NCBI RefSeq assembly: GCF_051106095.1
Contig: NC_135785.1
Span: 103,354,501-103,418,500, forward strand
Length of the DNA: 64,000 nt
Direction of reading: 5' to 3'
Source: Pogona vitticeps
Taxonomy: Eukaryota; Chordata; Lepidosauria; Squamata; Agamidae
In this document: one piece after another, positions 21,701 to 62,691 of the stretch
Position numbering within the stretch: the first letter of the stretch is position 1
Layout: every line of letters begins with the position of its first letter
Notes under the pieces: model-generated
The model's database searches: none
What the model saw: the letters and a program-made list of their open reading frames with translations, nothing else
Told to the model about the DNA's origin: nothing
Position numbers and translations under genes: made by a program

Positions 21701-23140
21701 ATGTAAATAAAATTATAATAATCATTGTAGTTTTAATCTTCAATAAGCACACACATTTTTTTTTAAATTAAGGCTGTGAGCCTGTAACCAAATAAGACTG
21801 TTGACCTTAAGTGATGTTCTCCTCTTGGTAAACATGCATAAGAACATATTATAAACCCATGGTACATTAAGTATGTGTGTATACATGGGCATGCATCCAC
21901 ACATGCACGCATACACATTGTTTTAAAACTTACTGGTAGTGGCTTTTCAGGTTATAAGGTAGCATATTCAGTTTTGAAACACTCAGTCTCGCACAACTTT
22001 ATTACATGCTCCTATGCATGTTTACCAAGAGGAGAACTTAGCATGTTTTTGTCTTTTTTGTTTTGTTTCGTTTTTTGCAGAGCTATATATAGGTTTAAGT
22101 AGGTGGCATGATAGCTTAGTGAGTAGGAGTACCAACAAAGAAGGGATTTGTAAACCACTTCTGAGGGCTTTATACTTAGGAAACCTGGCAAAGATTGCCA
22201 TGAGCCAGAAATAATGACAGTATCTAGCAGGTGAACAAAAAGATCCAAAGAATTAATAGAAAGGTCAGTACTGTTTATAAAAACAAAACAAAAATGTTTA
22301 ATTTTCTGAAAGTACATGTTGATAATTTCAAAATGTGTATCCACCTCTCATAAGCTTTATCCCTATCCATTGTTTGATATGAATGGGAATTATTTTCACT
22401 AAAGGAGATCTTAATATTATCTGGTCTAGAAGTGGCCATTTGATGTTGGTGTCTACATGGAATGTTTGGCATAAGCACTGATCTTATCAGCAGATTCCTG
22501 TGTTTCAATAAGATATTAAAATTTGCAAAGTAAGCTACATCCTAGGGTATAGAAGAAGATAATTATCAAGGATGTACAGGAGGAGTTGAATCCTATACAT
22601 GCCTCCTCAGAAATGTGCCCTATTGATTTCAGTGAGACTTACAGTACTGATAAATATATGTAGGATTGTTGCTTAAGTGATACACTTATCTCAATTTACA
22701 TTCTGATACAAACAACATTACAGACCTTAGAAATTCCCATTTTTCTAAATCTAAAATCCTATATGTGCATACCTCACATAGGGCACATGGCTGAGTGAAA
22801 CAATTTTTATTGGCTTTCACATGTGATGATATTGCTCATAAGATAGCCAGATTCTGTAATTGTGGATTGAAAGGGAAGCTCTTTCTTGAGCTGCAGAAAA
22901 TGAATGGAATCAAAGACTCTTATAGAATTTTACTTTTTTTAAAGTATGGAAGAAATATGTTGAATTTTCATACAGCTCACATTTGTTTTTGATGCTGCTA
23001 AGCAGCTGCTGAACTATGTCTAGAAAGCACCACTGAAACAATTCAAGGGTGGGGCTACCTTTAGACAATACCAGCGCAATAGTCAGAGAAGGAGGTTTGT
23101 TGTGCTTACAGGAAGGCATCTACTATATCAGGGCCTTTTT
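18724..23140. other. Intergenic DNA between the BMPR1A and MMRN2 3' ends
   Basis: This stretch separates two convergent genes. It is AT-rich, with a short tandem duplication of AGATTGTACTTAAAGTG at about 19784-19820. AATAAA on the plus strand at 19312 and 19479 could serve a long BMPR1A 3'UTR, and the first few hundred bases left of 23141 should be MMRN2 3'UTR. No other gene was recognised. Confidence 0.4.
22806..22811 (-). promoter_or_regulatory. Candidate MMRN2 polyadenylation signal
   Basis: The minus strand reads GCCAATAAAAATTG here, with a canonical AATAAA about 330 nt past the MMRN2 stop codon. Position and orientation fit, but no transcript end can be seen from sequence. Confidence 0.35.
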
Positions 23141-51630
<28,490 letters not shown>

Positions 51631-52258
51631 TGCAGATCCTTTTCAGCTGCTTATGCCTCTCTGCGCTTCAGAGTGAGTTGTTCCTACAATCCTCCTTGCA
51701 CCATTCCTTAAGCTGAAACTTCGAAGGGGGGAATTACACTCGTAACAAAGAGCGGAAGCTAAGTGGTCAGCCCTCCGAGCTACAATGGAAATGTCAGAGG
51801 TCAGACGACAGTGTGCAATGGGTTCCTGTGAGTGGAGCCCAAAAACACATGGAGGTGGGGAGAAAGACAGTTGTGTGTGTGCAAAGGGGAAGGGATCATG
51901 GTTTATTGAAGGGGAAAAAAGTACTTGTGATTTTTGTCTGACTACTCAACTTATCACCAGGCAGGAACTGAGTCTTTTATCAGCTCCCTTCTTGCTGGGG
52001 TACAGGAAAAGGATGTTAGCTTTAATGAAGAGGCGAGGAAAAGAAAATATTGAGTGATGGCGTAGGTTCCCAAGCTCTGTGATACAGTACATACAAACCA
52101 ACCTTATATTTGCAGAGAATAGATAGATATCTTGTTTTAAAACACACACCTAGATTCCACAATAAATGAAAATTATGCCAAATAGGTTAATTTGCATGGT
52201 ATTCATTTACATGTTTTGTTTAGGTCCACCCACTCCAGCCACTGAAAATCTTCCATAG

Positions 52259-52379
<121 letters not shown>

Positions 52380-53807
52380 CAGCTTGATTTAAGAAAGGAA
52401 GGAAAAAAGAAAAATGAAATTCTGAGGAAACTTAACCATGTCCAGTCAAAATCACATATTGCTCCTTTTTGATATACAAGAAAAGAGAGAACACCCAGTC
52501 CAAGGAACAATGTACCCCATTCCTTTGTTTCAATAAACCCCATTGCTGAAGTGGAAGAGTGTCTGGGCCCTATGGATACAAGATTGTAGGAGGGTTTGCC
52601 TGCAGGCCTCACACTTGGTCCCGGCAGTGTGGAGCACAATATAACAGTTGCTCCATTGCAAAGGATTTTCTTTTAAATGCATGTAGACTGAAAGGTGTGC
52701 CAGCCAAACCCCCAGCAGCCGGAAACACATTGTGGAATAAAATCAAATCAGATAAAACAAAAATTATAGTGTTTATGTTGTACAATAGTTCCTGAGCCAG
52801 GTGAATTCCAATTACTCTGAAAAATATGTTGATGTCCTACAAAGGAATAAACCAGAATACAGTAGGTCATTTTTGTTTCACTGTATTCTGGGTTACTGAA
52901 GAACAGCATGGGGCATTTGCTTTCCTGACAGTATGTCAGCCTGGTCGAGACAAAATGGAACAGTCGGACAAATTGACACACCTGTTGGGACAATTTTTAT
53001 TCCACTCAGTTTTTAGGTCTATGGGGTGGAGGGGTGGGAATCTGTAAATGGAAATTAAGGACATCGCTTACTACTATACTGATGATACTGTTAATCCACC
53101 GATGATATTGCTAATCCACCGTGACCTGCCTACATTACAGGTGTTATTCTCTGCACTTTCTGCAATGCAGAAGTGCTTCTAGCTCGAGTACCTTTAGGAA
53201 AGATAAAAGTGTTCAGTTATAGTAATGCATGAAGATGAAAGGTTTTGGGTAAACAAGTGGCAGTGTTTAAACCATCATGGTGGTTTAAACACTACTCCAA
53301 AGCTACAAGTAAATTCAGGATTTTTTAAGTAATGCAAAAGGCTTGTTCACAAGGCCCTTATAATCTTCAAAGCTGTGAAGGAGAAACTAGCATACTTGAA
53401 AACCCCATTCTGGCACCAAGGCTCACTGCCTGAGTCCTCTACCCTCCTCCTCATCACATGTTGCTAAAATGCTCTGATGGGCCTCTGCCCATTCTTTGCT
53501 ATGTTCATTTAGGCTGCCTTGCATCCAAATAAAAGCTCTAAGGTGGTTTATTTGTTTCTCGGATATCGGCCAGAAAAACATGATTGCTATGTCCCTGAGC
53601 GGTTCAAAACAAGTTGTGTCAGCTATAGCATGCCGCATGATGTATTGTGCCTCACACAGCTGGGTTTCTAGGAATATTAATCAGAACTGGAATACATCCA
53701 CTTGCCTCCAAACTTTCTAGAGCCAGAGAGGGGACACCGTAGCTGGAAAAAGTTAGTCTCCATGCTACAGCTTCCAGAAGCAAAGCAAAAGCAAAGTATG
53801 CTGGTTG

Positions 53808-54470
53808 TATGCCACCTCATAGTGCTTAAAGCTCTCTCTGGGTGGTTTACTACAGTCGTGCCCCACTTAACGATTACCCTGCATTACGATGAATCCGCTT
53901 CACGATGATGTTTTTGCAATCGCAATTACGATCGCAAAACAATGTTTCAAATGGATTTTTTTCACTTTGTGAAGATCGGTTCCCTGCTTCGGGAACTGAT
54001 TCTTTGCATTACAACGATCAAAACAGCTGATCGTCGGGTTTTCAAAATGGCCACCGGGCGCTCAAACTGGCCCCCCGCTGTGCTTAGGGATGGATTCCTC
54101 GCTATACAGGCACCGAAAATGGCCGCCGTATGGAAGATCTTCACTGGACAGTGAGTTTTTAGCCCACTGGAACGCATTAACTGGGTTTTAATGCGTTTCA
54201 ATGGGTTTTTTATTTTTGCTTTACAACATTTTCGCTCTACAGCTATTTCGCTGGAACGAATTAACGTTGTTAAGCGAGGCACCACTGTATTTAATTATGC
54301 AGGCTACAAATTTCTCCTCCCCCCCACAAGCTGGGTACTCAGTTTACCCATCTGGGAAGGTTGAAAGGCTGAGTGAACCTCAAGCCGGCTACCTGAGCCC
54401 AAGTTTGAACCCAAGTCATGAGCAGAGTCGTAACTGCAGTACTGCAGACTAACCACTGTGCTGCGAGAAT
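53808..54470 (-). mobile_element. tRNA-derived SINE split by a MITE
   Basis: Minus-strand copy of the family at 6922-7169. The right part (54288-54470) contains the tRNA head complement (CTAACCACTGTGCTGCGAG), the AGGCTGAGTGAACCTCAAGC body and ACAAGCTGGGTACTCAGTTT. The left part (53808-53850) has the AGCTCTCTCTGGGTGGTTTA tail. A 435-bp MITE separates the parts. Confidence 0.7.
53853..54287. mobile_element. Tigger-like MITE inserted in a SINE
   Basis: The inverted ends CAGTCGTGCCCCACTTAACG and the reverse of GTTAAGCGAGGCACCACTG are flanked by TA (53851-53852 and 54288-54289). A pogo/Tigger-type non-autonomous element without a transposase. Because it interrupts a SINE, it is younger than that SINE. 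Confidence 0.8.
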
Positions 54471-56599
54471 CCTTAGTCAGCATGGCCTCACCTCCATGTC
54501 TTACATTCTGGAATTCTAGAACCTGTAATATGAAAAAGGAATACTATGAGCAGAAAACTGGAGAACAGTAATGCAGACCAACAAGATTGAAAACAAGAAA
54601 TACATATTCTGCATAAGAAAAAGGTAAATCCCGTAAGGAACATGGATGATTGTAAGAATTTATGGTGTACTAGAGAACAAGATGGAGACTACAGTATCTC
54701 ACCTTCCAGATGCCGTTTGATTATACCCTCTGTGACATCACAAATGTCTGCCACCAGCTTCAGGTTTCAAAACCTGATGCTGCTGGCCTGCCAATCCAAT
54801 TAGCAAACAATACTGTATCTGTTTGATAACCACAAATGTTCTAAAAAGTGGAAAATTGTGAAGTGTTGTAATGTGGTGGTTAAAGGGACAGAGACTCAAA
54901 ACAGACATGGAGGGATTGCCTGTTCCCAGTGAGCAGCACATCCCCACTTGAATCAGCAGGATTCCCTTTTATGTGCCTCAGGATTCAGATAAATTAAGGC
55001 CATGTTTACTTTCCAGCACCAAATCTCAAAAAAGCATGTTAGACTACAAGACATAGAGATGAGGGAAATGCCATGAGAAATAGATGTATTTTACTATTTA
55101 AGGGAGTATTACTTCTATATACCTGTGTTCTAAACATCTTTGGAGCATATAATCTAGTTTTACTCTGAGTTATGGAGGTGGTGGTTTGAATCCTGTCATG
55201 AACTCACAAGGTAAGAAATACATTTTCTCTCACTCTTGGCCTCTCTCTTTTGCAATACAGGAGATGATAATCCTGTCCTACCTCATAAAGGTACCTCATA
55301 GGGATATTATGACAATTACAGATAGATAGTGCATGTGAACCATACAGAATACTCATGAGCACCATATGCGTATTAAGCATTATTTTTGCTAGAGCAGATT
55401 AAAAATATAAAATATAAGATTTTGTTTGTTTGTTGTTTGAAAAACTCATCACAGCTGCCTCAGGACTAGAGTTTTAAAATCCTGCCTTTTTACTGCAACT
55501 CCCAGAGTCTTGAAGCCAGCATGGCCACTGTTCATGGAGACTGGTGGCCATGGCGTTTGAGAGATTCTACAAGCTGCAATCCAAAAAAGGTAACATTTCC
55601 TAGCCCTGCTTCAGATCTCAAGTTATCTGTATAATTTAATAATGGATTGCGTTTATAGTTGAATAGTTTCATAACTTACTCTTTGCCAGTGGATCCAGAG
55701 TTCTGATTTGAGTGCTCTCAGGGAACAGCTACGAGGCTTTTAAAAATGCTGTCTCATTCTGCCTTCCTTGTAAAACATATGCACTGCCTGCACCTCCTCC
55801 CTTCTTGCCCTCCTAGTGAAATGGCTCCTGGGAATTTTCACCACACTTTTTATATCTGCAGAACCAAAAGTTCAAAGGGGGGGGGGGAAATGAGCTTGCC
55901 TACTTTTCATATTTTCTCCAGCTGTTCTTGAAAAAGATTGCTAGAGGAGAAAGCACAGTACTCAAAAGGCCCAGATTTTCATGCCAGAATAGATGCCTTT
56001 GCATGCAGAAGGTCCCTGGTTGGTTCAGTTCAAGGAGCTGAAGGGCTAGATCTCTAGCTGAGATGTTGTCTGGAAGAACCTTGCTAACCAACCAAATTTC
56101 ATCTTTCTAGGATTGAATGCACCCGTCCGAATCTCACTTGAGCCTAGATTCATTGGGCACTTTTAAGTCAAAGATGGGAGGTTGTCACTCAGTAGGACTG
56201 ATGCAGCCTGCAGGAGTCTCTCTACCTATCCTCCATGGCCTTGTTGCAGTTTTGAATTTCTGGTAAAATTCCTTTTGGATACACAGTAGAAATACAGAGG
56301 CTCACAAAGGAGAAGAGATACAAGTTCTCCAGTATCTACTCTTTTCTCATTAACTGGCACTTAAAAATCTCAATATCTTACTCAGAGCCATTTGTAGGAG
56401 AAAGAACAACATTGTTTTACTTACATTTGCTTGAAAATTACAGCCCCCTATATGTTGCTTTCTTTCTGCACACATACTTAGCAAGCAACTGAAGAGATTG
56501 ACAGCAAAAACACCGCCAGCAAAACCCAGTGAGACAGAAGCAGCAGCCACACAACATGGGTCAGGTGGACTGCCCTGTGGAAACAGATAGGTAGCATTA

Positions 56600-56886
56600 G
56601 GTAAAGGTTCCCCCCCCTTGACATTTTTAGCCCAGTTGTGTCCGACTCTAGGGGGCGGTGCTCATCCCGTTTTTCAAGCCATAGAGCCAGCGCTTGTCCA
56701 AAGATAGTTTCCGTTGTCACATGGCCAGTGTGACTAGGGAATGGTGTTTTACCTTCCCACCGAGGTGGTACCTATTTATCTACTCGCATTTACATGTTTT
56801 CGAACTGCTAGGTTGGCGAGGAGCTGGGACAAAGTGACGGGAGCTCACTCTGTCACGTACAGTAGATTCGATCTTACAACTGCTGG
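56600..56886 (-). mobile_element. Sauria (ACE) SINE, 5' truncated
   Basis: Minus-strand copy with the Bov-B-like tail complement (AGGTAAAGGTTCC), body TCTAGGGGGCGGTGCTCATC and CGAACTGCTAGGTTGGCG, stopping before the tRNA head. The perfect 12-bp duplication TAGGTAGCATTA flanks it (56588-56599 and 56887-56898). Confidence 0.88.
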
Positions 56887-57910
56887 TAGGTAGCATTACT
56901 TTTGGGGCATACAATTGTCAGAACATTCCTACCACTGGGCCTAGTGGCCATTCTGGAAGTTGGAGTCTCAAAAAGCAACTTTGCCCATCCCTCCTGTGCT
57001 CTCTGCTTAGACTTAACACTAAGAGTGAACATTCAGTCATCTCCATCACTTTAATTTTGAGAATTCAGACTAGCTTTTATGAGTAGTTTTCTACAATGTT
57101 CCCTTTTCTTGTACTCCCAAAATTGACCTCCAGGCACCTCCTGTGAGAACTGTACAGAACATTTTAAATGATTTTTCTGAGATTCCAGCAAAGGCTAAGA
57201 GGAATATGGAATATAAGGAATGAAAACTCTTTCATGCTAATTGAGATTTAGTCAATAGGAATACATTGATTACTGACCTGGAGCTCCAGTCTTGGCAGAG
57301 ATCAATACTGTATTTATTCAACACAAAGCTTGTAACAGAGGATTCCTTTCCTGAAGGTCAACACTTCCTCCTTTGTGATTCAGAAGATCGGGTTTTTCAA
57401 TGGCAAAAATACATGCATTGATGATCAAACCTCAGAACTATATTTTATGGTTTGGAGATCTGGGTTTCTTCACCAATGTTCAATTATTTGTCCACAGACC
57501 TGAGAGTGGTAATGATACTACTTCACCATCATATCCCTGCTGCCTTACATTGGGATGTTCTACTTAGGGTCAATGTAGATGTTTGTTGGATAATCCCAAT
57601 GACTGGATCAAACAATAATTCAACATCTAAAATGTAACTGGTGTTATCATCTTTTGTGGAAACTGCCTTTCTATTTTTGCTTTTTTTCAGTTTCATTCAT
57701 GAAGTGGTTCACCATCTCCATTTGTTAAATTTTGAAATATGAAGACCTCTGCTGAAACCTGCATCTTTTTCATAATGTAGGGTAGGGAATATGTGTCTGT
57801 AGCGTTCCGCTTTATTTTGTCAAGGATTCATGTTTTAGTATGTTAATTATTAATGCATATTCATGTGGCTGAGAGGTGGAGCTGAGAGAGATCTTATAAG
57901 AGGCGGCGCT

Positions 57911-58066
57911 ATATATATATGAGTTCAGGCCCACTGGTTGTGCTGAAACTCCTAGCATATATTTAATAATATATACATGTCAAATATATGTATACATTTA
58001 ACATCCTATATATATTTAACATGCTATATATATATGAGTTCAGGCCCACTGGTTGTGCTGAAACCA
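57911..58066. repeat. Tandem duplication of a 113-bp AT-rich unit
   Basis: TATATATATGAGTTCAGGCC followed by CACTGGTTGTGCTGAAAC occurs at about 57911-57950 and again at about 58024-58064, separated by ATATATTTAA-rich sequence. The origin is unknown. The upstream TGTAGCGTTCCGC (about 57797) resembles sequence at 4446. Confidence 0.75.
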
Positions 58067-60022
58067 GTCTTTTTTTAGAAGATGGCCAAAAACTGAGCCA
58101 GAAGCATCAAACCTTGATGAGCAGAAAAGGAAAGGGTCTTATAATAACCTTCTCTTCTTGAAAAATACAGGGTTTTTTTTTCAAGGAAGTAAGAAAGAGT
58201 AGGTGCCCCAATAGGCCCTTCCACTTTTCTTTTTTAGGACTTTTGGGGGTGGGTGCCTCTAGGGGGGTGCCCACCTCTTTAATATAAAACTTCTGGGGAC
58301 CTTCAGTGATGGGAATAGGTATTTTCTGGTTATATAACTGGTGTTTTCTGTGAAGGAAATTCTGGTGTGACCTGTGTGCTGTCCATATAAATCAGGGTTT
58401 CTGTGTGGAGCACTGCAAGATGCCCCATTTACATACCAAACGGTGGTGTGCACATGAGGCAGGATGTGCCCATCCTGACAGGCAAAGTTGATTGCTACTA
58501 AAAAGCATGTGAACAGGTCTATTTTGTAAAAAAAGAAATGTATGGGGTTTGTGTGTGTGTGTGTGTGGGGGGTTGTTAATGAAACAAAGCTCTTTACAAA
58601 ACTTCCCTCTTCAAACCACTTAAAGTCACAAGAGAAAAAAGCCGTGAGTTATTTATCACTGCAACACTTCATTGGCCATTAATGTGTCATCTGCCTTAAC
58701 CTTCTCATTAATGTGGGCGAAAGGTGGTCTCCAGTGCACTTTAGTTGTAAGAAGGTATTTTCTGTATATATGTGTGTGTGTGTCATTTTTCATTTCAGCT
58801 ACTGTCAAGATAACAGCTTAAGACTGAATTCACAGCTATCCAGTAAGTAAAACTCTTACTGTGTGTTTATTGCCTGAGTGATTTATGGATCATTATTCTT
58901 CATGGCCCTGCAGCACATTCTCTTTTCCCTAACAGTTATATCTCTCTGTTCATATCTCCAGTTTGTTCAGTTTTGGAAAACAGCCAGTCAGAAACTCTAC
59001 TTTTTCAAGTCCCATTATTTATTTTATCTCACATCAAACGGAATATGAAAAAAGTGATTACATTTTTTTTGTATCCTTTCTATTGGTCTGTGCTTTTCAT
59101 TGTTCTGCAAACTGATTTTCCCCTTCCATATTTTTATTTCAAACAGGAAAAATAAAATAAATTAGACACTTGACAGGTGGAATCCAGACAAGATGTGGCT
59201 CTTGGGTTCAAGGAGCCTTGATCAAAGCTACCTCTGATGCTCCTCCTCTGTCTTATGAGGCCACATCAGGCAACAGCCACCATTTCAGTTCCTTAAATGG
59301 CCCCAATACTCAGCTGGGAAAACTGGCAACCTTCAGAATCCCCACCTAACATAATCATTGGACTCAGTGGAAGGCACATTTGAGGAGCCATGCATAAATG
59401 TGCACTGTAGGCTATCTAAAATGTGCCCACCTGGGTTTTGGATCTGTTCCCCCCCCCCCGCCAAAAAATAGGTGTTTTCAAGATGAGTTGGACTACAACT
59501 TCCACTATTCACAGAAATGGTGGGAATTGCAGTCAAACACATTTGTAGGGCATAAAACTGGGGAAGGGGGTCTTTTAACCTGCTGAGGAAGGTGCTAAAG
59601 AGCAATGTTCATTTTCTCAAGTGACAAGTGCAGTTTGTGCCTGTGCAGAGGTTTGGCTCTGTGAATTTGCAACCCCCACCACACCTTATAAACATTATCT
59701 TCAAAGATGAACTTGTGCTACTCATTACATCTTGGCAGCTGGACTGCCATTATTATGATTCTTGCATGCCCACTTTACCAAACTGAAAAAAAAAACCCAC
59801 TGGAAACTACTCTCTAGTTTCCTCTAGTGGTCAGTTTTGACACTGTATCTTGCAAATATTGGTGAAAATGGGAGGCAAAATCAAAGTATGAGATTGATTA
59901 CAGAATGGCATAAAGCCTGAACAATTTCTGTCAAAATACCCCTTAAAAGTAACTTTGAAATTAAGAAAACATTATTTGTTAACCCTAAAAATAGTTTTCA
60001 GGTATTTGTTATATTAACAATA

Positions 60023-60258
60023 ATGGGCCATTCAAGCTGATTCTAATTCACAATGCCCCTGTTAGGGTTTTCCTAGGTGTAAAGTGCCAATATATGTTTT
60101 GCCAGTTCATATGATCAAACAGAAGGCAGGGCACTTTATCCACTCAGACCCACATGCTCTGGGTGATTTCAGCTGACTGCTCTCCTGGGCACAGGGGGGG
60201 ATTTAAACTCCGTATCCTGACTCCACAGCTAGGCACTCCAACCCACTGAACTATACTC
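60023..60258 (-). mobile_element. Degraded tRNA-derived SINE
   Basis: The minus strand shows a decayed tRNA-like head (GTATAGTTCAGTGGGTTGGA, then TAGCTGTGGAGTC) and a tail with CTAGGAAAACCCTAACAGG and GAATTAGAATCAGCTTGAA. It resembles the 43205-43385 copy. Low-confidence family call. Confidence 0.45.
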
Positions 60259-60343
60259 TTATTGGTTACATTATTTTTACTGTAATGTTGTAGCTGCTCA
60301 ATGCATTACTGGTTGCTCAGATAGTCATCAGTTATGGGTAACT

Positions 60344-60512
60344 ACCGTATTTTTCGCTCCATAAGACACACCTTTCCATAAGACGCACCAATTTTTAAGG
60401 AGAAGTAAACAGGAAAATATAATCTGTTTTCTTCGCTCCATAAGACGCACAGACTTTCCACCCCCGTTTTGTGGGGGAAAAGTGCGTCTTATGGTGCGAA
60501 AAATATGGTACC
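60344..60512. mobile_element. MITE of the CCGTATTTTTCGC family
   Basis: The ends TACCGTATTTTTCGCTCCAT and, in reverse, TACCATATTTTTCGCACCAT are inverted repeats with AAGACGCAC subterminal motifs, about 170 bp in all. TA at both edges is consistent with a TA target. It is the short relative of the element at 61193-61796. Confidence 0.7.
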
Positions 60513-60789
60513 TTAATTATAACTAGTTATGGCCAAGCTTTGGTATCCCTGCCTCATCTTCAACAGAGTGACTTTGCATCCTACCAGATCAAGCACAGCC
60601 TCTATCTGAACAGTTTTTAGAGGATGGTTCCCTTTTTCAAGTTGTTCTCAGTTTGACAGATTGTTCCATCTTTCTTTGGTACTAAGGGTCTGTATCCCAG
60701 AGTCTGTTTGAAGAGACTTGGAGACTGAACATTACACTAACAAAAATACTAAGTACTACTACTGCCATTACTACCACCCCCATTGTTAC

Positions 60790-60792
<3 letters not shown>

Positions 60793-60841
<49 letters not shown>
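60793..60841. repeat. (GAT)n microsatellite
   Basis: About 16 GAT units. The Met-rich or Asp-rich frames across it are artefacts. Confidence 0.95.
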
Positions 60842-61061
60842 AGAAAAGTTCAAAACTCAAAGTATGGCAAAAATAAAATTTGGATCTACTAGTATAAATA
60901 AATATCAGAGTGATCTGCCGTATATCAGGATGAACCTGCGAACCAGATCAGAATTGCCAGGTCAAAGCATCTCATTGCATGAGATTTCACAGCCAGAGCC
61001 TGAGCATGGGAGATGGAAGCCTGAAACCCAAGACCTGGCAACCCTACTGGGTGTCGATATT

Positions 61062-61192
61062 TTATGTATGTATGTATGTATGTATGTATGTATGTATGTA
61101 TGTATGTATGTATGTATGTATGTATGTATGTATGTATGTATGTATGTATGTATGTATGTATGTATGTATGTATGTATGTATGTATGTATGTA
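61062..61192. repeat. (TATG)n microsatellite, left block
   Basis: About 33 TATG units. The same repeat resumes at 61795 after a MITE. Confidence 0.97.
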
Positions 61193-61796
61193 CTGTATTT
61201 TTCGCTCCCTAAGATGCACCGGACGTTAAGACGCACTTAATTTTTAAATACTGAAAATTAAAATAAAATAAAAATATATAAACAGAGCAAGTCCCACACT
61301 GGGACTGCCAAAAAAAATCACCAAAAAACAAAGCAACATAGAAACATGCCCCCCAGCCCAAATCTACCCTCCAAAACCCACCCAGAACATTTTTTAAAAA
61401 GTAAAAAGAAGCAACTAATTTTTAAATACCAAAAAATGAAGTAAAAATAAATAAACAGAGCAAGTCTCATGCTGGGACTGCAAAAAAATCACCAAAACAC
61501 AAAGCAACATAGAAACATACCCCCAGCCCAAATCTACCCTCCAAAACCCACCCAGAACATTTTTTAAAAAGTAAAAAGCAGCACCTTACCAGTCAAAAGC
61601 CTCCTGGAGGTCCTCAGAAGCCAGCAATGGTGGTGGTGGGGGACTCCCCACGGGGCCTGCTGAGGCCTCAGGAGGCCTAGGAAGTCAGGGATGGTGGCAT
61701 GGAGGGGACAGTATTCGCTCCATAAGACGCATGCACTTCCCCCCCCCCAGTTTTTTTGGGAGAAAAAGTGCGTCTTATGGTGCAAAAAATACGGTA
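61193..61796. mobile_element. MITE of the CCGTATTTTTCGC family inside a microsatellite
   Basis: About 600 bp. The ends TACTGTATTTTTCGCTCCCT and, in reverse, TACCGTATTTTTTGCACCAT are inverted repeats. The interior contains a tandem duplication with a period near 178 bp (TAATTTTTAAATA at 61238 and 61416, and AACAGAGCAAGTC in each unit). TATG repeats flank both sides, so the target duplication cannot be read. Confidence 0.75.
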
Positions 61797-61877
61797 TGTA
61801 TGTATGTATGTATGTATGTATGTATGTATGTATGTATGTATGTATGTATGTATGTATGTATGTATGTATGTATGTAT

Positions 61878-61932
<55 letters not shown>

Positions 61933-61934
61933 TT
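61795..61934. repeat. (TATG)n then (TTTA)n
   Basis: TATG units continue to about 61875 and pass into TTTA units to 61934. The TTTA part is the tail complement of the minus-strand LINE end that follows. Confidence 0.95.
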
Positions 61935-61965
61935 TGATTTATACCCCGCCTATCTGGACCACCGG
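61935..61965 (-). mobile_element. Very short L2/CR1-type LINE 3' end
   Basis: Reversed, TTTATACCCCGCCTATCTGG matches the 3' end of the LINE at 46591-48060 (TAGGCAGGGTATAAATGAAA) and is followed by its TAAA tail. It is a dead-on-arrival, heavily 5'-truncated copy. Confidence 0.6.
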
Positions 61966-62439
61966 ACCCCTCTTCAAAGAGAATGGAAAGACTCCCCTCA
62001 TGTGTGGTCCTGTATGACATCACAAGCCCTCAGGACTGGTGCTGCGGCCTTCTTCCACAGCTCGGCTAATCCTGCGTTCATCCTGACTCAGGTTAAATCC
62101 TAGACTGGGATTCCTTGCTAGGTTTTGGGCCCTCCCTGTACCATTTGCTCACTGTCCCCAGCCTTTGCAACCTTCCAATTTGATAAAGGGGGGGGGGAAT
62201 AGCAACTTCGTTCCCTGGGGCACAGCTGCAAAATCTTCTGTTTCCCCGCAGAAAGCATCCATGGAACGTCCTTGAAGAAGCATTGAAGCAGATCTGGATG
62301 TCGTCCAGAAAGTCTCTCTCACACATACACATTTTACCTCAGCATCCCCTCCCCCCCTCCCCTCTGTTTTCTCTAAAACCTTACCAGGCAAATCCATATC
62401 ATTAATATTTCAGCCTCAGCCTCTGGCAGGCATTGGCTA

Positions 62440-62691
62440 CGCTGCAACTTAGCTCATCAATAAGAGCTGGCAAGGAGGGGGCTTCAGTCCACCAGATACG
62501 CTGCTTGCATCTGGCAGAGGGAGAAAAGCCAGAGAGACTTTCAGGGAAAGAAAGTGAGGGAGCGAGCAGGGCTGGGGCTGCGGAGAAAGCCAGCAGCAGC
62601 AGCAGCAGCAGCCCAGTCAAGAGGAGAAAGAGCTTGCTACAAGGCACTCCTCACTGCAGGTACCTCTCAAGCCAAACCAGTCCTCCTCATC
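62440..62691 (+). promoter_or_regulatory. Probable SNCG 5'UTR and proximal promoter
   Basis: The sequence is more GC-rich than its surroundings and contains a (CAG)n run (GCCAGCAGCAGCAGCAGCAG at 62591-62610). It leads to CATCATGG at the SNCG start. The transcription start cannot be fixed from sequence, and no TATA box is evident. Confidence 0.4.

Noticed and set aside
61062-61875. Direct repeats separated by unique sequence, CRISPR-like at first glance
   Set aside because: They are TATG microsatellite blocks split by a MITE in a vertebrate genome; there is no spacer array.
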